A stretch of 64,000 nucleotides of DNA, taken from the NCBI GenBank assembly GCA_029817715.1, contig JARUPY010000190.1, positions 62,001 through 126,000 of the forward strand, written 5' to 3'. Source of the stretch: Melastoma dodecandrum. Its lineage: Eukaryota; Streptophyta; Magnoliopsida; Myrtales; Melastomataceae. Under the pieces are notes generated by a model. It saw only the letters and a list, made by a program, of their open reading frames with translations, was not told the DNA's origin and made no database searches. This document shows, one piece after another, positions 1 to 10,052 of the stretch. The translations under genes were made by a program, and so were the position numbers. Positions within the stretch are counted from its first letter, which is position 1, and every line of letters begins with the position of its first letter.

Positions 1-345
1 TGAACTGAACTAAAAGTTATATACGTTTTTCTGAGAAGCAGCAAAACTGTCGAATGTCCGAATCTGCATGTTGGTCCTTTACTCTTTCACTCATAACTTT
101 CTATCTTGAATTTGTATTGACCTAAGAAATGCGCCATTAGATTCCTAACTCAAAGATTTGTTTTGAGTATAAGTAGGCTCATTTTCATGAACTGAACTAA
201 AAGTTGTACACATTTTTCTGATAGGCATCAAAACTGTCGAAGGTTCAGATCTGCATGTTGGTCCCTTTCTCTTTCATTCATAACTTTTGTTCCATACTTC
301 GTATCGACATGAAACTTATACTATTGGATTCCCAGCTTTGTACAT
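1..345. repeat. Two tandem copies of a ~186-bp repeat
   Basis: The stretch beginning at base 1 (tgaactgaactaaaag) starts again at base 187 and continues in register for about 160 bases, including a shared block that reads ctgcatgttggtcc. The copies differ by scattered substitutions and small indels. The period resembles a plant satellite monomer, but only two units are inside the window and the array may continue to the left. No coding potential was seen. Confidence 0.75.
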
Positions 346-1528
346 CTCTCTCCTTTCCTTTGTTTTACATGTAAAACAGCGAGGAATTTATTACCAAGGG
401 ACATCCATTTTTTGACATCACTGAAGATCAATATCAGCGGGCCACACAACGCCCCGTTATCTTCCGACATCACGGAAGATAGACATCAACGGGCCACGCA
501 ACGCCTCGTAAGTCTCACTCCGACTTACAATAGTTAATTTTAATTGTTTCAAATATTCAATTAGAATTTTCTGACCACCGCATTCTGGTTTGATTTGCAT
601 GAAAATCAATCGAGCTTTACGGAAGTTCGACAAAACGAATTTCGAAGACCGGAAGCGCGCGAGGAAACCCATGGTGGAAGCACATCTCGAAAGCAGCCTC
701 AACTGACGGGCCCGACCGATGTAAAGCCATCCCGGCGGGCCTCAGGTACATGAGGGAGGTGCGGGCCTCTCGTTTTTCTTTATTTCCACATGTAACGGGT
801 CGTGGGCCTAAGCGCATAGGCCCACGATCACCATCCTTCCCCGCCCCCTTTGATCTCAATAATTGTCTGTGTTTGGCCGCATGCCTTAGACTCATAGGCT
901 TATCGTCGCATGTTGTTTGCCAAATAAACATGAGTTCGGGCCCAAAAAGCCCGAATCAGGTCCAACGCCCGTAAAATAGTGACATGAGTTCGGAGTGATG
1001 CCCGGATCGGGTCCAACACCTGTTAACCAAAAGCAAACTTTTGGAGCAAACGCCACCTTTTCGCATGTTTAAATGTAAGAGTTAGTAATTAGGGATCCCC
1101 GAATCCTACTCTGGTTTTCCGACTTAGACCAATTTTCAAAAATAAGTCGGTGGTGACTCCGTAATCGTTTACTTAAGTTAAACAACATTTTTATGAAGCC
1201 ATTTTGGATGAGGGACTGGCGACACGAGCCGCTACTGATTTCTCCCGAAAATTCCTTCTTCGGATCATGCTCCGCCTTTCGCTCGCCGCCTCTTAGGAAA
1301 ACAGAGACGGTTGGCGAGGGCCCGAGCAGGCCCAGTTAGGAATCCAGGGAGGGATCACCCGATTCCCTTCCGCAGCGTCCGACGCTCAAGTCGTGACGTC
1401 GACCGGTTGGGTTTTGGGGAGCGGGTCCGGATCCTCAGGTCGTCCGAACCGCCGCGCGTGCTAGGCCGGAAGGCGCGCGTACACCGTGCACGTCCGAACT
1501 AAGTGTAGGACGGATACCGTGACTTCGC
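346..1528. other. Gene-free stretch with short direct duplications, possible old LTR-element debris
   Basis: No convincing gene is visible. A 52-bp unit is duplicated at 414-465 and 466-517 (gacatcac...cgggccac...caacgcc). A second imprecise duplication at about 926-1024 starts with catgagttcgg in both units. The text around 1150-1215 (ggtggtgactcc and actggcgacacgag) resembles the leader found just inside some plant gypsy elements, so this may be retroelement debris. That reading is a guess from wording alone. Confidence 0.4.
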
Positions 1529-2263
1529 TGTGTGAGAAGTCAGGTTCTGCTATGTGAGGAACCAATCTCTGTTCTGTTTCTTTCCTGTTCTAAGTGACTG
1601 GCTTTATGGTTGCCTCTTGAGTACCTACAGGCTCATCTTGAGAAGAGACAGAAACTGTGTGGAAATCTTCTACTGAGCTATTAAGTGCTGAAGCATTCCT
1701 TTGCTGTGAAACAAAAACGGGCTGCTCTCAGAGAAATCCTTCTTTACTGGAAGGAATCATCTGTGATGATTATTTATACTTTAACATAACGTGGTCTTTG
1801 CGCTTTGATACACAGGCTTATGCCTAAGCGACAATGTGCTGTGTGGAAATCCTTTGAGCAATCAACTTCTGAGTCTGAGCATTATTCTGATGGAAACGAG
1901 AAGACGTCCACTGTGTGAGGAGTTGATCGTTGCCCAGGATTTTAAATCTCACTTTGTGAGAAACCGAAAGCCTAGTGCAAGGGCTCTTTGCACCCATTAT
2001 ATTATATAGTAGAATCACCTCGTTGGTGGAAAGTGGATGTAGGTCGATTAAGGCCGAACCACTATAAACTACTGTGTCCCTTACGATCGCGCAAACACTC
2101 GTACGAAAACCTACTCGATCAACTCGTAACGGTTACAGCGAAGCAAATCTCATTTTGAGAAACGCTCTGCTGCGATACAGTACGCTTCCGCTGATACTGA
2201 GAAACTGCGAAAAAGTTATAGTCACTAATTCACCCCCACTTAGTGCGCCTGAACGATCAAACA
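1529..2263 (+). mobile_element. Probable solo LTR of a Ty1/copia-type element
   Basis: The segment begins TG and ends CA. Its last 250 bases look like the R/U5 part of plant copia LTRs (ggccgaaccactataaa, then ttcacccccact near the end). No internal coding region or second LTR lies nearby, and no matching target-site duplication was found, so it is a solo or rearranged LTR. Its first ~355 bases recur inverted at 52155-52500 and 58320-58680, each time behind an SPH gene, so it was already in place before the right SPH arm was copied. Confidence 0.55.
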
Positions 2264-2489
2264 ATAATAATAGTAATGTATATTGTTCAACCACAACATT
2301 ATAGAACTGCCCGCCTTTTCATGTGTTATACGCATATTCAAACCACGTACGTATGACTTTTATTCATTAATTTTTTTTTATCCCAAGTATCCTCAGGAGT
2401 CAAGCCTTGTCTTATATATATCATCATCCATGGTTAGGGATGTGCTCAACTGGTTTCTCGTCGTCCGGGGTTGGAGTCGGCCAGCCAGG

Positions 2490-2882
2490 CTACCAAGGGT
2501 AGCAATGGGACGTGGTAAACGCATTTCCGCTCCAACACGGGCCGTTGCGCTGTATGCTCCAAGAACATTGCCTGCACATGGAACGGGGCTGGTTGCCGTC
2601 GTACACGGCGAACTTCTTCTCGTCTGCCAGGGCCCATTTGAAACCACAGTGGAAGAGGGTCGTGCCGGGATATGTGGTCCTGAAGTGAAACCCCCATGTT
2701 TCGCCCGGAGGCACCAAATGGTTCCCTAGGTCGTCGTCCGCTGAGAGACAACGAAGTGCGAGAACCAACCCGCTGCCGAGATCGTTCTTTATGACCACGG
2801 ATTTGTGATCGAAAATCGCATCGGATATTCCTGAGATGGAAATGATGGAGAGAAGAACAAATGCAAGCCGAATCGTAGCCAT
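2490..2882 (-). CDS. SPH-A: S-protein homologue (self-incompatibility S1 family), C-terminally truncated
   Basis: 130-residue secreted protein of the plant S1 family (PF05938). These are small cysteine-rich apoplastic proteins, one of which (PrsS) is the pistil S-determinant in poppy. It has a signal peptide (start MATIRLAF, cleavage near ISDA) followed by the core motifs VVIKNDLGSGLVL, DDDLGNHLVPPGE, LFHCGFKWA and CSWSIQRN. The start lies about 55 bases below a TATA box (2937-2945). A TAG replaces the serine codon after CYPW, removing the tail of about 12 residues that other copies keep. The tail lies after the last cysteine, so the domain may still fold. The N-glycosylation sequon present beside the fifth cysteine of SPH-D to H is lost (RNGPC). 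It could be a functional short allele or an early pseudogene. Confidence 0.75.
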   Translation of the reverse strand: MATIRLAFVLLSIISISGISDAIFDHKSVVIKNDLGSGLVLALRCLSADDDLGNHLVPPGETWGFHFRTTYPGTTLFHCGFKWALADEKKFAVYDGNQPRSMCRQCSWSIQRNGPCWSGNAFTTSHCYPW

Positions 2883-3545
2883 AAAAAATCCCCCTCTCCC
2901 TTCTCCTTGGTGGTCTTCACACACTTCGGCTGTAACATATTTATAGGGGAAAAAAAAGACGTTAGAAATGAAAATAAAAAAACTTGATCAAAAGGCAACT
3001 TTTGGGACGGTATTACATATGTTATTTTTCCTTTTTTTCTGTAGTAATTTTATTAAAAATTTTACATGTTATATATTTTATTTTTAACATAATCTCCAAA
3101 GCATGTAATTGAAAAATAGTTTTCGCATTCTTGTTATATTAATTCGAAGAAAAATAAATTAAATTATTACTTTATTTTCTTTAATTTATTCTTGTCACCG
3201 AGTACTACTCAATTATCTATTACTTACGGTAACCACGTAATAATAAACGAGGACATCGTGTTGTTTTGTTCTGTGTCAGTCAACTCTCTCTTTCTCTCAT
3301 TCATTATCATGTTTGTCTAGTAAATGTTAAAAAAAAAAATGACAGGTATCGATCTATACATACATACATTCCAACACAGCAGTAGCATCGGCATAATCCC
3401 CCTCCTTATGCTTTACACATTCACTGGGTTTATCTACTTGTTCAGTTTAAAAAAAATGCAAAAGAAAGGAGTCACTAACTGACCCAACCTGCACGTAAAC
3501 AGCGTGATTAACTTCGGCTCCTCACTAAGCCCGTGGTTTAGTGAA
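2883..3545 (-). promoter_or_regulatory. SPH-A promoter module (type 1)
   Basis: AT-rich upstream region of SPH-A with a TATA box at about 2937-2945 and a conserved distal part. Its hallmarks on the minus strand are aaagttgacttttgatcaag close to the TATA box, an (ag)n tract followed by ttgacagacacagaac, and cacgggcttagtgagg at the far end. The same module, in the opposite orientation, precedes SPH-F (51110-51602) and SPH-H (57235-57731). It also occurs without a gene at 33221-33808. Confidence 0.6.
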
Positions 3546-4558
3546 ATTGAGGCTTAGTGAAGGGGGGAGGAGTGTGTCTCTTTTATTATGAAGATCGTGG
3601 CTACTGAAATTGTGGCTTCAAGACTATTTCTACTTTAAATTTTCAAAAAGTGTTGTCCAAGAACATTTCCTTTTAGTCGCAAAGTAATCGCCAATCCTCT
3701 ACTCGTTCAAATGCTTGGCATAACAAGGATGCCGCCAACCATGCCTTCGATAAGCTTCTTCCTTCCTCCAAGTATTACGGCTTCATTCCGTTCGAGCTTT
3801 GGAGTTTCGGACTTTTATTTCAAACTTCCAGGGCTTGAATAAAATGTCTTGATTAATCCAAAATCGAAGTTCCTAAGGATCGTCGCATCATATGATTAAA
3901 AGGACTTAACTGTTCGGAACTACTACTCGGTTAATGTTTAGGGATTATCTGGCGCTTAGTAGATGATTACAAACGGAGGAATATGTATATCCGGTTGCCA
4001 TCACAGTTGTAACACGAAATTTCATTGAGTTGAACACCTGTGTCAACTATAATACTAATGACTTGATGTTCGCTGTGTAATTCCAAAAACAAGATGAGAT
4101 TAGTTAAAATAATACGCATCAAATGACAAATCATCGTGATTATCAACCATTCCTCACTCGCCGGACCAACTTCGTTACGCTAAACATAAGGACAGGGGCA
4201 TCGAGACGACTTCTTATAGTATTACGACGGAGGAATTCAGAGCATCTGCCTCATACTTCATTGTATCACGCGTCCAATAATAAGAAAAGACTTAGTGATG
4301 GTGATCAACAAATTACACATTGAATATGAGTAACACAACTCGACTTTTTCTCGTGGGGGAGGATTAAACTGCTACGGCATCGTCCTAACATCATTCCAGC
4401 AGATCCCTAAACAATAACATATGCCTACAAAAACTAAATGCAATTGGTTTAGCACAATCGTTTAAAGAATGAAGTAGGAGAAGTCCTCCTATAAATAGCT
4501 CGACATATCACAACCTTTCACATAGATCACATCTGATACTTTAGAGACCCGGAGAGAT
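3546..4558 (+). promoter_or_regulatory. SPH-B upstream region (type 3 promoter)
   Basis: About 1 kb without a credible ORF, ending in a TATA box (tataaata, 4490-4497) about 62 bases before the SPH-B start codon. It is unlike the promoters of the other SPH copies. Its part from about 3600 onward recurs inverted at 56019-56470, where no SPH coding sequence follows. Confidence 0.5.
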
Positions 4559-5015
4559 ATGGGTTTGACTCGGCTGGCTTTTGTTCTTTTTTCTCTCCCT
4601 CGTTGCAATCACGGGATTTTCCCATGCCACCTCTGTGGAAAAGGAAGTGATCATAAAGAATGATCTCGGCAGCGGACTGGTCCTCGGGTTTCATTGCACT
4701 TCCGCGAATGACGACCTAGGCATGAAATTGTTACCTCCGGGGGAAGAATGGGGGTTTAATTTCCACACTGCTGCCGTCGGTTCTACCCTCTTCCACTGTA
4801 GTTTCATATGGGCCAAAGCCGACAAACGCTCTTTTGCCGTGTACGATGATAACCAACATCATTACGTTTGCACGCAATGTCACTGGAGCATACAGACCAC
4901 CGGCGCTTGTTTGTACAGTGATTCTATTAGCCAAGCAAGCTGCTACCCTTGGGCGCCTGCCTGGCCAACCCCTACCTCAAGCGACAACAATGTCTATCCA
5001 TCTGCCATGAACTGA
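4559..5015 (+). pseudogene. SPH-B: S-protein homologue with a start-proximal frameshift
   Basis: A divergent S1-family gene. The expected start ATG at 4559 reads MGLTRLAFVLF and then leaves the frame at a run of seven T (about 4590-4596). From there the plus-strand frame ending at 5015 encodes the rest of the signal peptide and a full S1 domain (KEVIIKNDLGSGLVL, NDDLGMKLLPPGE, STLFHCSFIWA, CHWSIQTTGAC, SCYPW, WPTPT). No other upstream ATG is in the domain frame, so one extra T breaks the gene. A sequencing slip in the homopolymer cannot be excluded. It faces the opposite way to its neighbours A and C, has its own promoter type, and lacks the N-glycosylation sequon of the intact copies. Confidence 0.7.
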
Positions 5016-6014
5016 GTGCATCTCTATGATGACTGACAAAATAATACCATCCTTCGTACCTTTTGAGGAGTTGAATAAAAGTCACATGGTGGCTGCTGCT
5101 ACGCTCGAATAAGACATGATGAATCACTTAATGCTCCAATATACGTTGTACTTTGTCTTTGATTACCATTTTGCTCGACATCGAACCATTCGCGTGTACC
5201 TATACGTAGAACTAGAGGGGAAATACAAATCACACAGGCCAATATCCATAATCTTCAAAGCACATGTGATTTCTTCTAACAAGACTCGATCCATTCCCTT
5301 GATTAGTTATCTTCACGGTGGCTTTTCAGATCTTCGCCAACGGCCAGTATAAGTGTGCTTCATTCATAACGCTGCTGTGAATATTAGGAACACACGGAAC
5401 ATGATTCAACTTAATCCATGTGAAGGAGGAATATGAAACTGTTTTTCGTGAAATTCTACGTCTAAATCTTCTCTCCAGGATTAGTAAAAAAAACCAAAAT
5501 TTTAAGTTTTTTTCATAAAGTTTATGGAGTGAAGAAAAAGTTCCTACTCGAGTGTGGCAACTTCAAGCCATTTTAAACGTCTCCATACTACTAAATGCTT
5601 GTATACTTATCAATGGAATTTCCTATCCGTAATAAACAAACCGAAAGGTCGAGCAAGGGCCGCACCATATTGGAAATAACGACGCCTTTCGCCGACGATT
5701 TTACATGTTTCAGGGATAGATCAAACCCTAGGCTGAACGTTGCATAATAGCGCCGAGAAATTTCTTCTTTGATGTAAAGAAGAATGATTTTTATGATTTA
5801 GTAAAAAGAAAGCGAAGCAAAGGAATTAAAGTAAAGAGAGAAATAGAATAATAGTAGTAATGTATAGTTTTCAAGCACACCATCGTAGGACTGCCTGAGG
5901 AGTTATCTCCACTCCCCTGAGGAGTTACATCTTGTCTCATACATATCATCCATCGTTAGAGACGTGCTCTAGGCTGTTTTATTCGACGTCCGAGATCGGT
6001 GCCGGCCTGGCAGG
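5016..6014. other. Spacer between SPH-B and SPH-C with an SPH 3'-flank module
   Basis: No complete gene. From about 5600 to 5870 it matches the module found 3' of other SPH genes (6840-7060, 9490-9640, and inverted near 29680-29930, 53160-53290 and 55890-56020). This copy is the most degraded. From about 5870 to 6000 it resembles the immediate 3' end of SPH genes (ctcctgaggagttac and the tatcatccatcgttag block). Confidence 0.5.
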
Positions 6015-6430
6015 CTACCAAATGTGGCAGAGGGACGAGGTAACAGAATCTCTGATCAAACATGCGTGGTTGCGTTGTATGCTCCAGACACACTCACAGC
6101 AAATGTAGTGGAGCAAGTCATCGTCATACACGTCGAACTTCCTCTGGTCCGTCAAGGCCCATTTGAAACCACAGTGGAAGAGGGTCGAGCCGACTGATCC
6201 GGTTCTGAAGTGAACTCCCATGTTTCACCCGGAGGCACTAATTGGATCCCCAGGTCGCGTGGACACGTAACGGTCCACGTTGTCGTTGTACATGTTGAAC
6301 TTCTTCTCGTCCGCCAGGGCCCATTTGAAACCACAGTGGAAGAGGGTCGTGCCAGGATATGTGGTCCTGAAGTGTAACCCCCCATGTTTCGCCTGGAGGC
6401 ACCAAATGGTTCCCCAGGTTGTGGTCCGCG
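6015..6430 (-). pseudogene. SPH-C: chimaeric pseudogene of two SPH fragments
   Basis: Read on the minus strand, the segment opens inside one SPH copy (the DLGNHLVPPGETW region), runs through LFHCGFKWALADEKKF to a VDRYV stretch, then jumps back to a second copy's DLG-QLVPPGETW region. It then runs to LCHIW and a stop at 6015. It lacks a start codon and signal peptide, has frame changes between the two fragments, and the second half has lost the N-glycosylation sequon (RNHAC). This pattern fits unequal recombination between two tandem SPH genes followed by decay. Confidence 0.75.
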
Positions 6431-7251
6431 GAGTTTTATGATAGATTAATGTTACATAGATTGATCTTTGGCAATTGACACACATAGTAGAGTTGATATA
6501 TCGGTATGTTTTTGTGGTAGATTAATGTTACATAGATTGATCACCGGCAATTTGTAGATCTTATCCAGAGCCATCGTTTGCCTATAAATAGCAATGAATC
6601 CCTCATTTGTAACAACACAATATGAATGAAAATTTCCTTCTATTGTAAAGCAGGTTCTCTTTAGTTATTCATGGGGTGATTGGTTAGAGTTTTTCTTTCT
6701 AGACTTGATAGGTTCAAATTAGTCATACCTTAATTCGGTGGTCATTGTTCAACAAAATCTTCCAAAGTAATAAATCCATGTATTTTGTATGCAAAAATGG
6801 TCATGTTTCATGGGTTCGATTGACAAACACAAACCTCTTGTCGATGGAATTTCCTATCCATAATAAACAAACCTAGAGGTCGAGCTTTGGGCTCACCGTA
6901 TCGTAGAATGGCAACCAACACCTTTCGACGACGATTCTACCTCTTTCAAGGACAGATCAACTCCTAACCTGAACATTGCAGAGTACAAAGAAATTTCTTC
7001 TATTTTGTGAAGTAAGAAAGCAGATCGATTTATACGAAGAATTAAAGTGAAGAGATATATAGTAATAGTAGTAATGTGTATTATTCAAGAACACCACATA
7101 GGACTGCCAGTCTTTTCATGTCTTGTTCGAACATTCAAACCACGTAAGCATGACTTCTATTCATTTTTTACTTTTATTTTTATTTTTTTTATCTTTACTC
7201 TCCTCAGGAGTTACGTCTTGTCTTATACATCATTCATCGTTAGAGATGTGC
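6431..7251. other. SPH 3'-flank region with duplicated block and conserved exon-like frame
   Basis: A block containing tagattaatgttacatag occurs twice (about 6440 and 6522). The region to about 6600 recurs inverted at 30160-30330. Bases 6867-7010 hold a 47-codon open frame on the plus strand without a start codon (contains FDDDSTSFKDRS and LNIAEYKEISS). Versions of it lie 3' of five other SPH copies. Bases 7060-7251 are the SPH-D 3' flank, with the typical tcctcaggagttac motif. Confidence 0.5.
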
Positions 7252-7689
7252 TCAGCTGGTGTTTTCACCGTCCGGGGTTGGAGTCGGCCAGCCAGGCGAC
7301 CAAGGGTAGCATAGGGGCGTGGTAATCGCATCTCTGGTCAAACACGTTTGGTTGCGCTGTATGCTCCAAACACATTCACTGCACGTGGGACGGTTCTGGT
7401 TGTCGTCGTACACGGAGAACTTCTTCTCATCCGCCAGGGCCCATTTGAAACCACAGTGGAAGAGGCTGTTGCTGAGAAATCTGGTGTTGAAGTGAAACTC
7501 CCATGATTCGCCCGGAGGCAGGAAACGGTTCCCCAGGTCGTCGTCCGCGGAGAGACAACGAAACGCAAGAACCAACCCGCTACCGAGATCGTTCTTTATG
7601 GTCACGGATTTGGGATGGGTGAAGATATCCGCATATGAGATTGAAATGATGGAGAAAAGAACAAATGCAAACGGAATGATATCCGCCAT
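7252..7689 (-). CDS. SPH-D: intact S-protein homologue (S1 family)
   Basis: 145-residue secreted protein with signal peptide MADIIPFAFVLFSIISISYA and a complete S1 domain: VTIKNDLGSGLVLAFRC, DDDLGNRFLPPGE, LFHCGFKWALADEKKF, SVYDDNQ, CSECVWSIQRNQTC, LCYPWSPGWPTPTP. Six cysteines and an N-glycosylation sequon (NQT) beside the fifth are present. The TATA box lies at about 7756-7764, about 70 bases upstream, followed by a short purine-rich 5' UTR. The family acts in the apoplast as signalling ligands or stress-related proteins; the role of this member is unknown. It pairs with SPH-E and SPH-G (same signal-peptide and promoter class) and is the left-arm partner of SPH-G in the inverted duplication. 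Confidence 0.88.
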   Translation of the reverse strand: MADIIPFAFVLFSIISISYADIFTHPKSVTIKNDLGSGLVLAFRCLSADDDLGNRFLPPGESWEFHFNTRFLSNSLFHCGFKWALADEKKFSVYDDNQNRPTCSECVWSIQRNQTCLTRDAITTPLCYPWSPGWPTPTPDGENTS

Positions 7690-9639
7690 CTCTCGTTTCT
7701 CCGCTGTGGTTTAGGAGAAATATTGGTTACACTACACAACACTTGGGCTACAACATATTTATAGGGAAGAACGAAAATAAAATAAAATAAAATAAAGAAT
7801 TTTATCAATTTGGCCAGGAAAATAGTTTAATTAGAAGGAAAATAAATAAATAAATAAATTAAATTGTTGTTTGGTTTTTGTGTAGGCCGGCGGCATTTGC
7901 AGTTTTGGATAATTTCTTTCTTGTTTTTTGTTTTATTTTACTTTCCTCATGACAGCTAATTGGGTCTTATATATACATTCCAACACACCATCATCGGCAT
8001 AATCTCTCCTCCTCCTCCACCTTATGCTAATTTACACATTCATTACCCTTTAATTATTATTACCTATAATTATTTGAGAGTTCATTTGTTTCATTTAGGA
8101 GTTCAATTTAGTACGATACTGGAAATTATACTTACGTACAGGATTAGTGAAAAAACAAAACAAGAATTTTACAATTTTTTCCATAAAAATTTTATGGAGT
8201 GAAAAAATGGAATTTTATTGGAGTGTCTGCTTTTTCATGTCTTATTCGTACATGACTTCTATTCCTTTTTAATTTTTAATTTTTTTTTTTTTTTATCATT
8301 ACCCTCCTCATGAGTTACGCCTTGTTTTATACATCAATCATCATTAGGGATGTGCTCAGCTGGTGTAGTCATCGTCGAGGTTGGTGTCGGCCAGACCAAG
8401 GGTAGCAGTTTGAATCATTTCTTTCATCTTTATTTTTCTGGCCATATTCTCGTCGCAGGAATCCGGGGGTCGACTGCCTTTCTCCTTTCATCCTCATCTA
8501 TGTATTATTAATTAATGTAAAAAAAAATGACAGCTAATTGATCTTCTTATACATACATTCCAACACACCATCAATGCTTTACACTTTCATTACGCTTAAT
8601 TATTATTACCTATAATTATGATTTATCCATATTTGGCCGCACTTGGGACGTTTGGCATCGAAAGTGTGGGTGAAATAGACTATTGGAATGGTAAACTTTC
8701 ATCTGCAGGAGGGGGCAAAGTGTCTCTTTTTATTGTCAAGGTTTCTGTAACCTTTCTTAGTGAAGTTCGTAGAAATCTTGTAAGTTTGTCTAGTCGAGTT
8801 AATTTTGAAGACGACGAGGCGAACACAAGTCCCAAATTTTGGTGTTGTGGAATTATGTCACTTTTCAACTTCGATGATACAAGAAGAAGAAGAAGAAGAA
8901 GGCTTCATGATCGACAAAGCATGCGAAGATCGACCTCCTCCGTAGTGACCTGTTAATTTCAAACAGCTAATAAGGATTATTTTACGACTTTTTCGAAGGA
9001 TGTACTCGGTGCAGTGCAGCAGCAGCAGCAGCAACGACGACGACGAGGTTTATTCAATACGATTCAAGATGTGATGACGAAGCCTTTGTATCATTGAGCT
9101 GCTTTTATCGTTTCTTCCGGTGGATAAGGTAGATGCATCGAAGTGAGTACTGATCCTTGACGATTGATCGTCTTGCATGATCAACATGCTCTAAGATCCA
9201 TCTTCAAGGATGATTTACAAAATGTCGGAGGATGATTTACAAAATGTCGTGCCCTCCCCCTATTTATAGGGATGTGCTTCCTCTAATTTAAGTCTGAAAA
9301 TACTACCACGTTGCCTATAAGTTATCCATGTATTGAACACACTTTTTACCTACCTGGCACTTAAACGCACGTATTTACCACGAGTTGTAGCTACCATCTT
9401 AAAGTTTTCTAGAGAATACATTTGTTCCGGGAATTCTAGAGATATTGAGAAGAGGAAGATTGCGTTTGATTTTATTTTTTAACAGGACTGACCAACACCT
9501 AAGCTGAATATTGCAGAATATAGAGAAATTTCTTCGTTGTTGTGAAGAAGAATGATTTTTATCAAGCAAGAAAGCAGAGCAAACTGCGATTTATACGAGG
9601 AATCAAAGTGAAGGGAGAAATATAATAGTAGTATGTATT
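7690..9639. other. SPH-D upstream module (type 2) and conserved 8.6-kb segment
   Basis: The SPH-D promoter and about 1.8 kb of distal sequence. The parts at 7930-8170 and 8200-8560 recur upstream of SPH-E and SPH-G in inverted orientation. Bases 8618-8860 (plus strand) hold an exon-like frame (ALGTFGIESVGEI, YWNGKLSSAG) shared with 53870-54260 and 27340-27600. An aga-repeat lies near 8880-8900 and a cag/cga microsatellite near 9018-9045. Bases 9180-9470 match 53340-53600 inverted. No complete gene was recognised. Confidence 0.5.
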
Positions 9640-9830
9640 TGTATACTATTCAAGCACACCATCATATGAGTTGCCTGCCTTTTCATGTTTTGTTAGTATG
9701 CATGACTTGTATTCATTATTATTATTATCTTTTTATAATATCTCAACTCTCCTCAGGAGTTACGCCTTGCCTTATACATCATCCATCATCGTTAGAGATG
9801 TGCTCAGTTGGTTTAAGGAATAACTATGAA
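9640..9830 (-). repeat. SPH 3'-flank remnant fused to the MDAR 3' end
   Basis: This stretch is the same as the sequence that follows SPH stop codons elsewhere (tgcctgccttttcatg, ctcctcaggagttacgcctt, then the ttagagatgtgctcag stop-proximal end). Here no SPH gene follows on the minus strand; the sequence runs into the MDAR 3' UTR and last exon. The fused arrangement is repeated in both right-arm copies (52950-53130 and 59110-59280), so the fusion predates those duplications. Confidence 0.6.
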
Positions 9831-10052
9831 ATAAATGAGAGAATCTTCTGCTGCTGCAGCAGCAACAACCGCCACAAAAGGCATGAAGCGGGAGCAGCAA
9901 TTTACCTTCCTCACTCACAAAGGAGCATCCCTACCATCTCCACCATCATCAATCATGCGTGGCCTGCCTGTCGACATCCGACGGGATAGCCACAGTGTGT
10001 TCCTAATTTATTCCGAACAAAAGAAAGGGGTCGAGGGCTTGCCACAGCATCA

